From Actinoplanes flavus (GTDB lineage Bacteria > Actinomycetota > Actinomycetes > Mycobacteriales > Micromonosporaceae), in the NCBI RefSeq assembly GCF_017592555.1, contig NZ_JAGFNS010000011.1:62001-126000 (forward strand): DNA of 64,000 nucleotides, read 5' to 3'. Positions 43,070 through 50,503 of the stretch are shown here, piece by piece (within the stretch, counting starts at the first letter, position 1; each line of letters opens with the position of its first letter). The notes beneath the pieces are model-generated. The model had not been told where the DNA came from, searched no databases, and worked only from the letters and a program-made list of their open reading frames with translations. The position numbers were made by a program, and so were the translations under genes.

Positions 43070-43513
43070 ATGGAGCACCTGACCATCGGGGAACTCTCCG
43101 CCCGCAGCGGTGTGGCCCCGTCCGCGTTGCGCTTCTACGAGCGGGAGGGCCTGATCCACGCCTCCCGCACCAGCGGCAACCAGCGACGGTACGACCGGGC
43201 CGAACTGCGCCGCGTCGCCTTCATCAAGATCGCCCAGCAGGTCGGGGTCTCGCTCGACGAGATCCGCGAGGCGCTCGCCTCCCTGCCGGAGAACCGCACC
43301 CCCACGAAAGCCGACTGGTCCCGGCTCTCGGCCCGCTGGCGCTACCGCCTCCAGGAGCGGATCGGCGTCCTGGAACGGCTCCGTGACCAGCTCAGCGGCT
43401 GCATCGGCTGCGGCTGCCTGTCGCTGCAACGCTGCAAGCTGGTCAACCCGAGCGACCGTCTCGCGGTCAGCGGCGCCGGCCCACAGATGATCCTCAACCC
43501 GCCGACGGAGTGA
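43070..43513 (+). CDS. soxR: Redox-sensitive transcriptional activator SoxR
   Basis: A 147-residue MerR-family regulator. N-terminal winged helix (TIGELSARSGVAPSALRFYEREGLI), dimerisation helix and a [2Fe-2S] motif C-x2-C-x-C-x5-C with Cys111, 114, 116 and 122. In actinobacteria SoxR senses redox-cycling compounds rather than superoxide itself. The ATG follows GGGAG. Its likely operator lies immediately upstream and is shared with the transketolase operon. Confidence 0.95.
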   Translation: MEHLTIGELSARSGVAPSALRFYEREGLIHASRTSGNQRRYDRAELRRVAFIKIAQQVGVSLDEIREALASLPENRTPTKADWSRLSARWRYRLQERIGVLERLRDQLSGCIGCGCLSLQRCKLVNPSDRLAVSGAGPQMILNPPTE

Positions 43514-43697
43514 CCGCCGCTCCCAATGCCGCGGCCCGAGGCCGTCCGTCGGAAACCCCTCGAATGTACGGTCGTGAGCACCCGGCGGACGCTCTGTCCT
43601 CAGTGGTGAGAGCAGGGCGCCCGCCGACGTTCGACCTTCTAGAACTTCTATACCTGTTCAGCTGCCAGAACGACATAGGGACTGGTTAGATGCCTAG

Positions 43698-44189
43698 TCA
43701 GGCGCGGCTCTTGACCACCAGCTCGACGGCGAACTGGACCCCTGGATCCCCGCTGTGGTGCATCGCCAAGGTCTGACCTTTGGTCACTGCCCCGAGGTCT
43801 TTCTCCTCCAGCTTGCCGTTACAACGGAAAGTGGCTTCTCTCTTCCTCAGCTCCACTTCGATGGTGCTGACCAAAGCCCCTCCACGGCACTCGGCTCGAA
43901 TGAGGAGTTTCCCCGATTCCGATGCTGTAGTTTTGTCTATCACCGAATTCGGGAGTTCTCCCTGCCCGAGGTACAGGGTGTCACTTTTTGGTCTTAAAGA
44001 AGGGGTCCATGTGGGCGAGCCTACCTCGCTAGGCTCGACTGATGTGGTCTCGTTCGGAACAGTCGACTTCGCAGGTCCAGATGGAAGAGGAGATACTGGA
44101 GGCAACGTTTCGGTTCCTGGGCTGTCGCACCCCGCCAGTCCCAGGACGACTACGCTTAGGGCGATTGCTGTCCGCCAGGTGCCGGTCAC
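43698..44189 (-). CDS. Lipoprotein of unknown function
   Basis: A 163-residue lipoprotein: short basic N-terminus, hydrophobic core and a classical lipobox LAGC, then a Ser/Pro/Thr linker (about 20-65) and a small beta-rich C-terminal domain with two cysteines. GTG at 44189 overlaps the previous stop by 4 bases (GTGA), which sets the start. The DNA is visibly less GC-rich than neighbouring genes. I do not recognise the family. Confidence 0.75.
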   Translation of the reverse strand: MTGTWRTAIALSVVVLGLAGCDSPGTETLPPVSPLPSGPAKSTVPNETTSVEPSEVGSPTWTPSLRPKSDTLYLGQGELPNSVIDKTTASESGKLLIRAECRGGALVSTIEVELRKREATFRCNGKLEEKDLGAVTKGQTLAMHHSGDPGVQFAVELVVKSRA

Positions 44190-45022
44190 AGCGGCAAGTT
44201 TCCGCGGGCGTTGCACTGCTTCGGCCTGGATCCCAAGGATTCTTTCGAAACCCACTTACACCATCCAACACTTTTCGCTGGTTTGAATGGGTACCAAACA
44301 GTGTATGTAACGTCTTTGAGTACCCTGCAAGTGTTCGCGCCATAGTACTTCGAGTTAAAAGCAACAGGCTGCATTGTCGCGCCCCAGAAGGCATTTCCCC
44401 AGTACTTTTTGGGCACGTCTTGTGTCTCGGTCAGCGACGCGGTGACCGCCGCCGCAGTGGCCAAGTTGCCACCGGCAACAGCCTTAGCAGACACGAGGGA
44501 GACGGCACTGAGCGAACCCTCCAAGGTCATGGTGGCGGTGGCGGTCAGCGTGCCGGTGACGCCTGCCGTAAGTGTTTGTGATCCGCCGTTGCCAAAGTAG
44601 CTAGAAAAGTTCGGCCCAACTTTGCCCATACGCGCCGGGTGTTTTCTGTATTTGACGACAGACCAGTAGCCCGTGCAGGCTGGGTCTCCGAGCTCTTGGG
44701 GGTCGGTCGGTAGAGCGGTCGGCAGCTTAGGTGGTTTTGACGATATAGAAGGAGAGGGTTCGACTGGCGCGTCCGGTAGCGGAATATCGGTAGACTCATC
44801 GGGCGTTTCCCAATCCGCAGGAGGAGTCCAGTCATTGGGGTTCTCCGGGAAAGTGGTGGGGTCCTCCGAAACCGGTGATTCCCAGGGGTCCTGGTTCGAT
44901 CCTGACTGACTGGGAGAAGGCGAAACAGTGGGGTCGGCCCAGGCTGGACCAACGGACAATACGACGCTGAGACCGGTCGCGAGAATCGCGACAGGCCAGC
45001 GGGTGCCGATAACGGATTTCAA
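44186..45022 (-). CDS. Secreted protein with Pro/Ser-rich linker
   Basis: A 278-residue exported protein. I use the TTG at 45022 because GAAGG precedes it and it gives a clean signal peptide (KSVIGTRWPVAILATGLS, cleavage after AWA); an ATG at 45067 would add 15 residues. Residues about 35-95 are acidic and Pro/Ser-rich. The C-terminal domain has at least four cysteines and many Thr/Ala/Gly strands. Lower GC than its surroundings; coupled to the lipoprotein gene downstream. Function unknown. Confidence 0.7.
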   Translation of the reverse strand: MKSVIGTRWPVAILATGLSVVLSVGPAWADPTVSPSPSQSGSNQDPWESPVSEDPTTFPENPNDWTPPADWETPDESTDIPLPDAPVEPSPSISSKPPKLPTALPTDPQELGDPACTGYWSVVKYRKHPARMGKVGPNFSSYFGNGGSQTLTAGVTGTLTATATMTLEGSLSAVSLVSAKAVAGGNLATAAAVTASLTETQDVPKKYWGNAFWGATMQPVAFNSKYYGANTCRVLKDVTYTVWYPFKPAKSVGWCKWVSKESLGSRPKQCNARGNLPL

Positions 45023-45067
45023 GCCACGACCTTCTATCAGGAGGCTGATGGGGGGAATCAAGCCCAT

Positions 45068-45712
45068 GCCTCATTTTGATGGGGTTAAGAACCCCATCCG
45101 TACGGACACACCGTAGCAATCCGATGCAAACCTGTGGATGCGTGGTCAGTTTGGTACTTCTCAAAGGGCGTTCCGGGAGGTCAAGTTCGATCCTGGATCT
45201 GGGCGAATATTCCGGCTGCTTACCCGTTACAAACTCGCGGTTGACCAGGCGTTCAGGTTCGCGCGGGTGCCTTCAAGGTGCTTCATCAGCGGCTGATGTC
45301 GAGGCGAGGCAGACGTCTTTGGCTAGCATGCCGGCGGTCGCGTCGCCCAGGATCGCGAGGATCTGCTGGTAGGCGGAGCGCCTGACCCGACTCGTGTGTA
45401 TGGCGGGAGTTCGATGGACGGTGGAGGAAAGTCTCCATGCTCGTCGTCGGCGCTGGGTTCGGCGGCGCATATCGCGAGGATGGCCAGAGCGGTCAGGGCC
45501 AGGGAGGCAGGCGGCAGGTATCGTGCTGGTGTGCGCCGGGTCACAATGTGCGGGCAGGGTGCATGGGTGAAGTGGACACCGGCGCGTTGCCGCGCATCTG
45601 CCGCGACGGCGGAGATCGAGCGGGTCGCAGTGAGACCGGGATCTACCGAACGGCGCCCTCGCCCTTCGGCGTTCGCGCAGGTCAGCATGGGCTTACGCGG
45701 TTGGTGACAGAG
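45068..45712. other. Intergenic stretch without a convincing gene
   Basis: Between the secreted-protein gene and tRNA-Ser I find no gene I can support. A minus-strand frame from a GTG at 45544 to 45323 (73 residues) has a signal-peptide-like stretch (YLPPASLALTALAILAICAAEP), and another at 45470-45273 contains QQILAILGDATAGMLAKDV, like the end of a regulatory protein. Either could be a decayed gene. Confidence 0.4.
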
Positions 45713-45797
45713 CGGAGGGCGTGGGATTCGAACCCACGAAGAGTTTCCCCTTACCGGTTTTCAAGACCGGCGCCATCGGCCACTAGGCGAGCCCTCC
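45713..45797 (-). tRNA. tRNA-Ser (anticodon UGA)
   Basis: An 85-base class II tRNA with acceptor GGAGGGC/GCCCTCC, discriminator G, anticodon loop CUUGAAA and a long variable arm. GTTCGAATCC gives the T-loop. No CCA is encoded. The accessory-looking lipoprotein pair lies on its 3' side. Confidence 0.95.
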
Positions 45798-45864
45798 CGT
45801 AGTGCCGCTCCAGTCTGCCACCCGCCTCTGGTTCTTGTCGTACCGGTGGGGCAGAGTCGGCCGC

Positions 45865-46827
45865 ATGCACGCGATCGTGATCGAGGACAAGGGTCTCGTC
45901 TGGGCTGAGGTGCCGGATCCGGAGGCCGGCGAGGGGGAGGTCGTCGTCGATGTGACGGCGTCCGCGGTGAACCGGGCCGATGTGCTGCAACGGCAGGGGT
46001 TCTATCCGCCGCCACCGGGCGCGCCGGCGTTTCCGGGGCTGGAGTGCTCGGGGGTGATCAGTGCGCTCGGGCCGGGCGTGACCGGGCATCACGTGGGCGA
46101 GCGGGTGTGCGCGCTGCTCGCCGGTGGTGGCTACGCCGAGCGGGTGGCCGTCCCGGTGGGGCAACTGCTGCCGGTTCCGGCCGGGTTGTCGCTGGTGGAG
46201 GCGGCGGCGTTGCCGGAGGTGGCCTGCACGGTCTGGTCCAACGTGGTGGACCGGGACCGGCTCCGTCCCGGTGAGACGCTGCTGGTGCACGGCGGCGGCA
46301 GCGGGATCGGCACCTTCGCGGTGCAGCTGGGTGTGGCGCTGGGCGCGTCGGTGCTGGTGACGGCCCGGGCGGAGAAGCACGAGCGGCTGCGTGCGCTGGG
46401 TGCGGCGCTGACCGTCGACTATCAGAACCACGATTTCGTACGGGCGGTGCTGGACCACACCGGCGGCCGGGGCGCGGACGTGGTGCTCGACATCATCGGC
46501 GCGAAGTACCTGGCCCGCAACGTGGAGGTGCTCGCGCCGGAGGGCCGGATCACGGTGATCGGGATGCAGGGCGGCCGGAGTGCCGAGCTGGATCTCGGGC
46601 TGTTGATGGCGAAGCGGGGCCGGGTGTCGTCGACGTCGCTGCGGGCCCGGCCGGCGGCGGACAAGGCGCGGATCGTGGCGGGTGTCCGGGACCAGGTGTG
46701 GCCGCTGGTCGCCGCCGGGCTGGTGAAGCCGGTCATCAACAGCACGTTTCCGCTGGCCGAGGCGGCGCGGGCGCATGAGCTGATGGAGTCCGGCGACCAT
46801 TTCGGGAAGATTCTGCTGCAACGCTGA
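45865..46827 (+). CDS. NAD(P)H:quinone oxidoreductase / zinc-independent MDR
   Basis: A 320-residue member of the medium-chain dehydrogenase family, PIG3/quinone-oxidoreductase-like. The NADPH-binding motif is LVHGGGSGIGTFAVQLG, and NRADVLQRQGFYPPPPGAPAFPGLE is the hallmark of the PIG3 group. No zinc ligands are evident. Cytoplasmic; substrate likely a quinone or enone. It starts just after tRNA-Ser on the opposite strand. Confidence 0.92.
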   Translation: MHAIVIEDKGLVWAEVPDPEAGEGEVVVDVTASAVNRADVLQRQGFYPPPPGAPAFPGLECSGVISALGPGVTGHHVGERVCALLAGGGYAERVAVPVGQLLPVPAGLSLVEAAALPEVACTVWSNVVDRDRLRPGETLLVHGGGSGIGTFAVQLGVALGASVLVTARAEKHERLRALGAALTVDYQNHDFVRAVLDHTGGRGADVVLDIIGAKYLARNVEVLAPEGRITVIGMQGGRSAELDLGLLMAKRGRVSSTSLRARPAADKARIVAGVRDQVWPLVAAGLVKPVINSTFPLAEAARAHELMESGDHFGKILLQR

Positions 46828-46979
46828 TCACCCGTACGAGTGACTGACTCTGGAGCTGTATGACCGATTAGTTGCGATATGCGGCGAGTCGTCAGCGTGT
46901 CGCGGCCCGGCGATCCCAGCATGGACGGACAGCGCGGCCGGTCCCCGGCCGCGCCCGTATCCGAACCACTGGGGGACAC

Positions 46980-47567
46980 GTGACGTACGCACCACATCGT
47001 TCCGCTCCGGCCCGGGATCTGCCGTCGATCGAGGACGACTGGGACGCGGGCTCCCACCGGTGGCGTAGCCGGGCCTGGATCGCCGGCGGCACCGCCGTCT
47101 CGGCCGCGCTGGTCGCCTTCGGAGCGTGGGCGGTGGCGACCAGCCCGGCGGCGACGGTCCACGGCGTCCTCCCGGGGGAACGCCCGATCGCTCAGTTCAC
47201 CGTCTCCACCACCGGACTGCGGTGCGGCGTGCCCTCGGTCGGCCCGAGCGGCCTGGAGCAGCGGGCCACCGGTCAGTTCTGCCTGCTCGACGTCATCGTG
47301 ACGAACAACGGCCGGGAACCGGAGCTGTTCGACAGCGGCGCGCAGCGCGTTCATGACGCCAACGGCGAAGCCTACGCCGTCGCGGAACAGGCCGCGGTGT
47401 TTCTCAACGATCGCAGTCCGGCGCTGCTCGACCGGATCGGTCCGGGCCAGACCGTGGCCGGTGTCCTGCCCTTCGACGTGCCGGTGGGCGCGCGGCTCAG
47501 TGCGGCCACTCTCGGCGGTGGGCGGTCCACTCCGGGCGTACGAGTGGACCTGCCGGACCCGAGCTGA
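46980..47567 (+). CDS. DUF4352-like membrane-anchored protein
   Basis: A 195-residue protein with a cytoplasmic N-terminus, one transmembrane helix (about 34-56) and an extracytoplasmic beta-sandwich. QFCLLDVIVTNNGREPELFDSG followed by a VFLNDRSPALLDRIGPGQT pattern matches the Telo_bind/DUF4352 immunoglobulin-like fold. GTG start at 46980 after GGGGGA. Role unknown. Confidence 0.85.
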   Translation: MTYAPHRSAPARDLPSIEDDWDAGSHRWRSRAWIAGGTAVSAALVAFGAWAVATSPAATVHGVLPGERPIAQFTVSTTGLRCGVPSVGPSGLEQRATGQFCLLDVIVTNNGREPELFDSGAQRVHDANGEAYAVAEQAAVFLNDRSPALLDRIGPGQTVAGVLPFDVPVGARLSAATLGGGRSTPGVRVDLPDPS

Positions 47568-47800
47568 ACCCGGCGTTCACAAGTTTGTGACGGGGGATTA
47601 ATTATGTGAATCCCGCCCCGGGAGATTCGATGGTGTGTTGGCATGGTCCACGGAATACGCATGGTTGTCCGGGTTCCCATTGCCCACCTTCGACGGCGGC
47701 ACATACGTGACCAGCGGTATCGGCCACGTGCGGATGGGATTCGCGTGAGTGCCCCGGGCCGATTTCGGAGGCAACACTGCACGGTACGTCCACCCGCCGG

Positions 47801-48622
47801 GTGCTGACCGTCGGCGCGCTCGTGCTGGCCGTCATCGCGCCGGCCCTAGACTCCGTCGAACACGGCCCGGAGACGGTCACCGCACCACGCGGCCTGCCGG
47901 CCACACCGGAACCCGGGGAGCGCCCGCAGCGCGGACTCCACACCCGACAGCTCGACCTCGAGCAGTTCGTGGCCGCCGTCTCACGCGAGATCCGGTTGGA
48001 CGCGAGCGCCGTGCCCGGGCCCGTGCGCGCCGGCCTCCTGCACCGCCGCGTGAGCGCCCAGCGCGCCTCGCGAACGCTCCCGCGAGTGGTGGTGGCACGC
48101 CCGGTCAACCGGCTCCGCTCCACGTCGGGGGGACACCGCCCGGCCGCCGTGGCCCGGGAAACGCGCACCGATCGGGTTCGGGTGCCGCGGCCGGTCCTCA
48201 AGCGTGGCGCCGTGCGGCAGCGACCGGTCGCCGTTTCCACCGGCTTCCGCGGCGCCACCGAACGGCGGCTGCGGACCGCCGATGACCGGGGGAGTATGCG
48301 CGCGGTGGTCGCGTACGCCCGGTCCCAGGTGGGCAAGCGCTACGTCCGCGGCGGCGAGGGCCCGTACGGCTTCGACTGCTCCGGGTTCACCAAACGCGCG
48401 TACGCCCGGGCCGGTTACCGTCTGCCGCACTCGTCCGGCGCCCAGGCACGCCGTGCCCGGTCCGTCTCCCGCTCAGTGGCCCGCCCCGGCGACCTGGTGG
48501 TCGGCCGTGGGCATGTGGGCATCTACATGGGCGACGGGATGATGATCGACGCGGGGAACCGCCGTACCGGGGTGGTGTACCGCAAGGTCTACCGGGGGCT
48601 CAGTGTCGCGCGGCTGGGCTGA
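47801..48622 (+). CDS. NlpC/P60-family cell-wall hydrolase
   Basis: Extracytoplasmic peptidoglycan endopeptidase, 273 residues from the GTG. A hydrophobic N-terminal segment serves as signal, residues about 25-165 are basic and disordered, and the C-terminal NlpC/P60 domain has catalytic Cys193 in GFDCSGFTKRAY and His238 in GRGHVGIYMG. The GTG at 47801 lacks a ribosome-binding site; a CTG at 47777, five bases after GGAGG, would add HGTSTRR and give a proper basic signal-peptide start. Confidence 0.88.
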   Translation: MLTVGALVLAVIAPALDSVEHGPETVTAPRGLPATPEPGERPQRGLHTRQLDLEQFVAAVSREIRLDASAVPGPVRAGLLHRRVSAQRASRTLPRVVVARPVNRLRSTSGGHRPAAVARETRTDRVRVPRPVLKRGAVRQRPVAVSTGFRGATERRLRTADDRGSMRAVVAYARSQVGKRYVRGGEGPYGFDCSGFTKRAYARAGYRLPHSSGAQARRARSVSRSVARPGDLVVGRGHVGIYMGDGMMIDAGNRRTGVVYRKVYRGLSVARLG

Positions 48623-48935
48623 CGGCGACGATCCGGGCCCGTACAGCAGTCAGCACCCGCCGGTCTGACGGGTGCCGACTCGCTGTGGCCACCGTTGCCT
48701 CACGGCAGCCGATCGCAACCGGGCGCGGGGATCTCGGCCGCACACACCCGGTCGGATGTCTGACAGAAGCATGACCTGCGAAGGCTCGGGGCATGCGCAC
48801 CACCTGTGCGTTTACCCGTTCGTGTGACGGCGTGCGGCAATGCGGACGAAAGGCGCCCGACACGTCGAACGGTTAGTCTCTGCCCATCGTGGGAAAACCT
48901 GATCAGTTACTCACCACGCCGCCGGAGGCCAACCA
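48623..48935. other. Intergenic region with terminator-like hairpin and possible promoter
   Basis: GCACCCG (48653-48659) pairs with CGGGTGC (48669-48675) just after the hydrolase gene, a likely terminator. Near the right end GGTTAGTCT at about 48870 is a plausible -10 for the PEBP gene, which is preceded by GGAGG. Nothing else is evident. Confidence 0.5.
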
Positions 48936-49469
48936 ATGAGTCTTGACGACCGCGCCCTGGCGCCCGACCCGTACGATCTCCTGCCATCGGTCCCGTCCTT
49001 CACGGTGACCAGCACGGACATGACGGACGGGCAGCCCCTCGACGAGCTCTACGTGCACACCAGCGTGGGCGGGAAGAACCTGTCGCCCCAACTGGCCTGG
49101 TCCGGTTTCCCGGACGAGACGCGTGGCTTCGTGGTCACCTGCTTCGACCCGGACGCGCCGACCGGAAGCGGGTTCTGGCACTGGGTGCTGGTGAACCTGC
49201 CGGTCACGGTCACGTCCCTGGACCGGGGTGTGGATCCGCTGCCGGAGGGCGCCTTCTGCGTGCGCAACGACTACGGCTCGCGCGACTACGGCGGTTCCGC
49301 GCCGCCGCCCGGCGACCGCCCCCACCGGTACGTGTTCGCGGTGCACGCCATCGACGTCGACCGGCTCGAGGTGACGCCGGACGCGTCCCCGGCCTACGTC
49401 GGCTTCAACCTGGCCTTCCACACGGTGGCCCGGGCCACGGTCCGCCCCACCTATCAGGTGCGCGGCTGA
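48936..49469 (+). CDS. YbhB/YbcL-family (PEBP) protein
   Basis: A 177-residue phosphatidylethanolamine-binding-protein fold: NLSPQLAWSGFP, then CFDPDAPTGSGFWHWVLVNLP and DYGGSAPPPGDRPHRYVFAVHAID contain the anion-binding residues (Asp, His). Cytoplasmic. Function in bacteria is not known. ATG at 48936 after GGAGG. Confidence 0.93.
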   Translation: MSLDDRALAPDPYDLLPSVPSFTVTSTDMTDGQPLDELYVHTSVGGKNLSPQLAWSGFPDETRGFVVTCFDPDAPTGSGFWHWVLVNLPVTVTSLDRGVDPLPEGAFCVRNDYGSRDYGGSAPPPGDRPHRYVFAVHAIDVDRLEVTPDASPAYVGFNLAFHTVARATVRPTYQVRG

Positions 49470-49483
49470 GCCACCGTACGGAC

Positions 49484-49510
49484 GAGGCCGCCGGCAGCGC
49501 CGGCGGCCTC
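49484..49510. terminator. Bidirectional terminator hairpin
   Basis: A perfect 12-bp stem, GAGGCCGCCGGC and GCCGGCGGCCTC, closed by AGC. It lies between the convergent PEBP and methyltransferase genes. Confidence 0.8.
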
Positions 49511-49524
49511 ACGTGTCTGCCCGG

Positions 49525-50238
49525 TCAGCGGGGCGAACGGCCCACGCAGAAGACCGACTGCCCGAACGGCGGCCGGACGATCTGCTCGGCGGCCTTGGTC
49601 ACCGGCAGCACCAGGCTGTCGTAGATCTTGACCATCGGCCCCTCCTTGGGGGCCAGCTTGAAGATGCTGGTCGCGGTGTAGTAGCCGAGCAGACCCAGCG
49701 CATTCGCGTAGTGGATCTTCTCGATCTCCAGACCGGCCTCGGTGAAGGCGGCCCCCAGCGTCTTCTTGGTGTAGCGGCGGATGTGCCCGGTGGCGATGTC
49801 CACCTGGCTCATCGCGAACATGAAGGCCGGCACGATGATGATCACGCGGCCGCCGGGGCGGACCAGTTCCTTCATGCTGCGGAGCGCGCCGACGTGATCC
49901 TCGATGTGCTCCAGCACGTTGTACGAGACGGCCGCGCTGTACTCAGCGGCGGCGTCCTGTGCCGGAAGCAGCATCTGCTTCACGTCGATGTTGGAGAACT
50001 CCGCCATCCGCTCCTTGAGCAGGACGAGCCGGTCGGGGTCTGCCTCGGTCGCGGTGAACTTCGGCAGGTGTTCCGCCCACTCGATCGCGTAGTCACCGAG
50101 GCCGCTGCCGATCTCGATCGGGTTGTCCCCCAGGTACGGGAGCGCGAGCTCGACGAACCACCGCCGGTGGTTCACCGCCATGGCGAGGCCTTCGAGCACT
50201 TCGGACTGGATCCGCTGGTCTCCAGTGATGTCTGCCAT
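49525..50238 (-). CDS. Class I SAM-dependent methyltransferase
   Basis: A 237-residue methyltransferase. SAM-binding motif I is NPIEIGSGLGDYAIEWA, acidic post-I is TATEADPD, and the YNVLEHIEDHVGALRSMKELVRPGG segment is motif IV/V. Its type resembles enzymes in glycan or lipid-linked sugar clusters. The ATG at 50238 is preceded by GAGGGA; the frame extends upstream 20 codons without support. Substrate unknown; it is divergent from a membrane glycosyltransferase-like gene. Confidence 0.88.
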   Translation of the reverse strand: MADITGDQRIQSEVLEGLAMAVNHRRWFVELALPYLGDNPIEIGSGLGDYAIEWAEHLPKFTATEADPDRLVLLKERMAEFSNIDVKQMLLPAQDAAAEYSAAVSYNVLEHIEDHVGALRSMKELVRPGGRVIIIVPAFMFAMSQVDIATGHIRRYTKKTLGAAFTEAGLEIEKIHYANALGLLGYYTATSIFKLAPKEGPMVKIYDSLVLPVTKAAEQIVRPPFGQSVFCVGRSPR

Positions 50239-50503
50239 AGGTGAGGTTCCCTCATCTTGCCGATCTGAGCTGACAGCGGGACCAGCGAAGTTAACCATCT
50301 GAAGCGCCTAACCGAAAGTTGAGTGCTGGTCAGCACTGATTTTTTGGCCTGATTGAGACATAGGTGAGCTGGGTACTCGGATGGGTTACCCCACGGGAAG
50401 TACACGGTTGGACACGCGGAAAACACGCGTACATATCGGCTCTATCACGCCTGGGCCGCACACCGCTGGCTTCTTGGAAACCTCGGTTAGGCTCGCCGAT
50501 GCT

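Noticed and set aside
47568..47776. Cyclic-di-AMP riboswitch before the NlpC/P60 gene
   Set aside because: Such riboswitches often precede wall hydrolases in actinobacteria, but I could not find the conserved core here.
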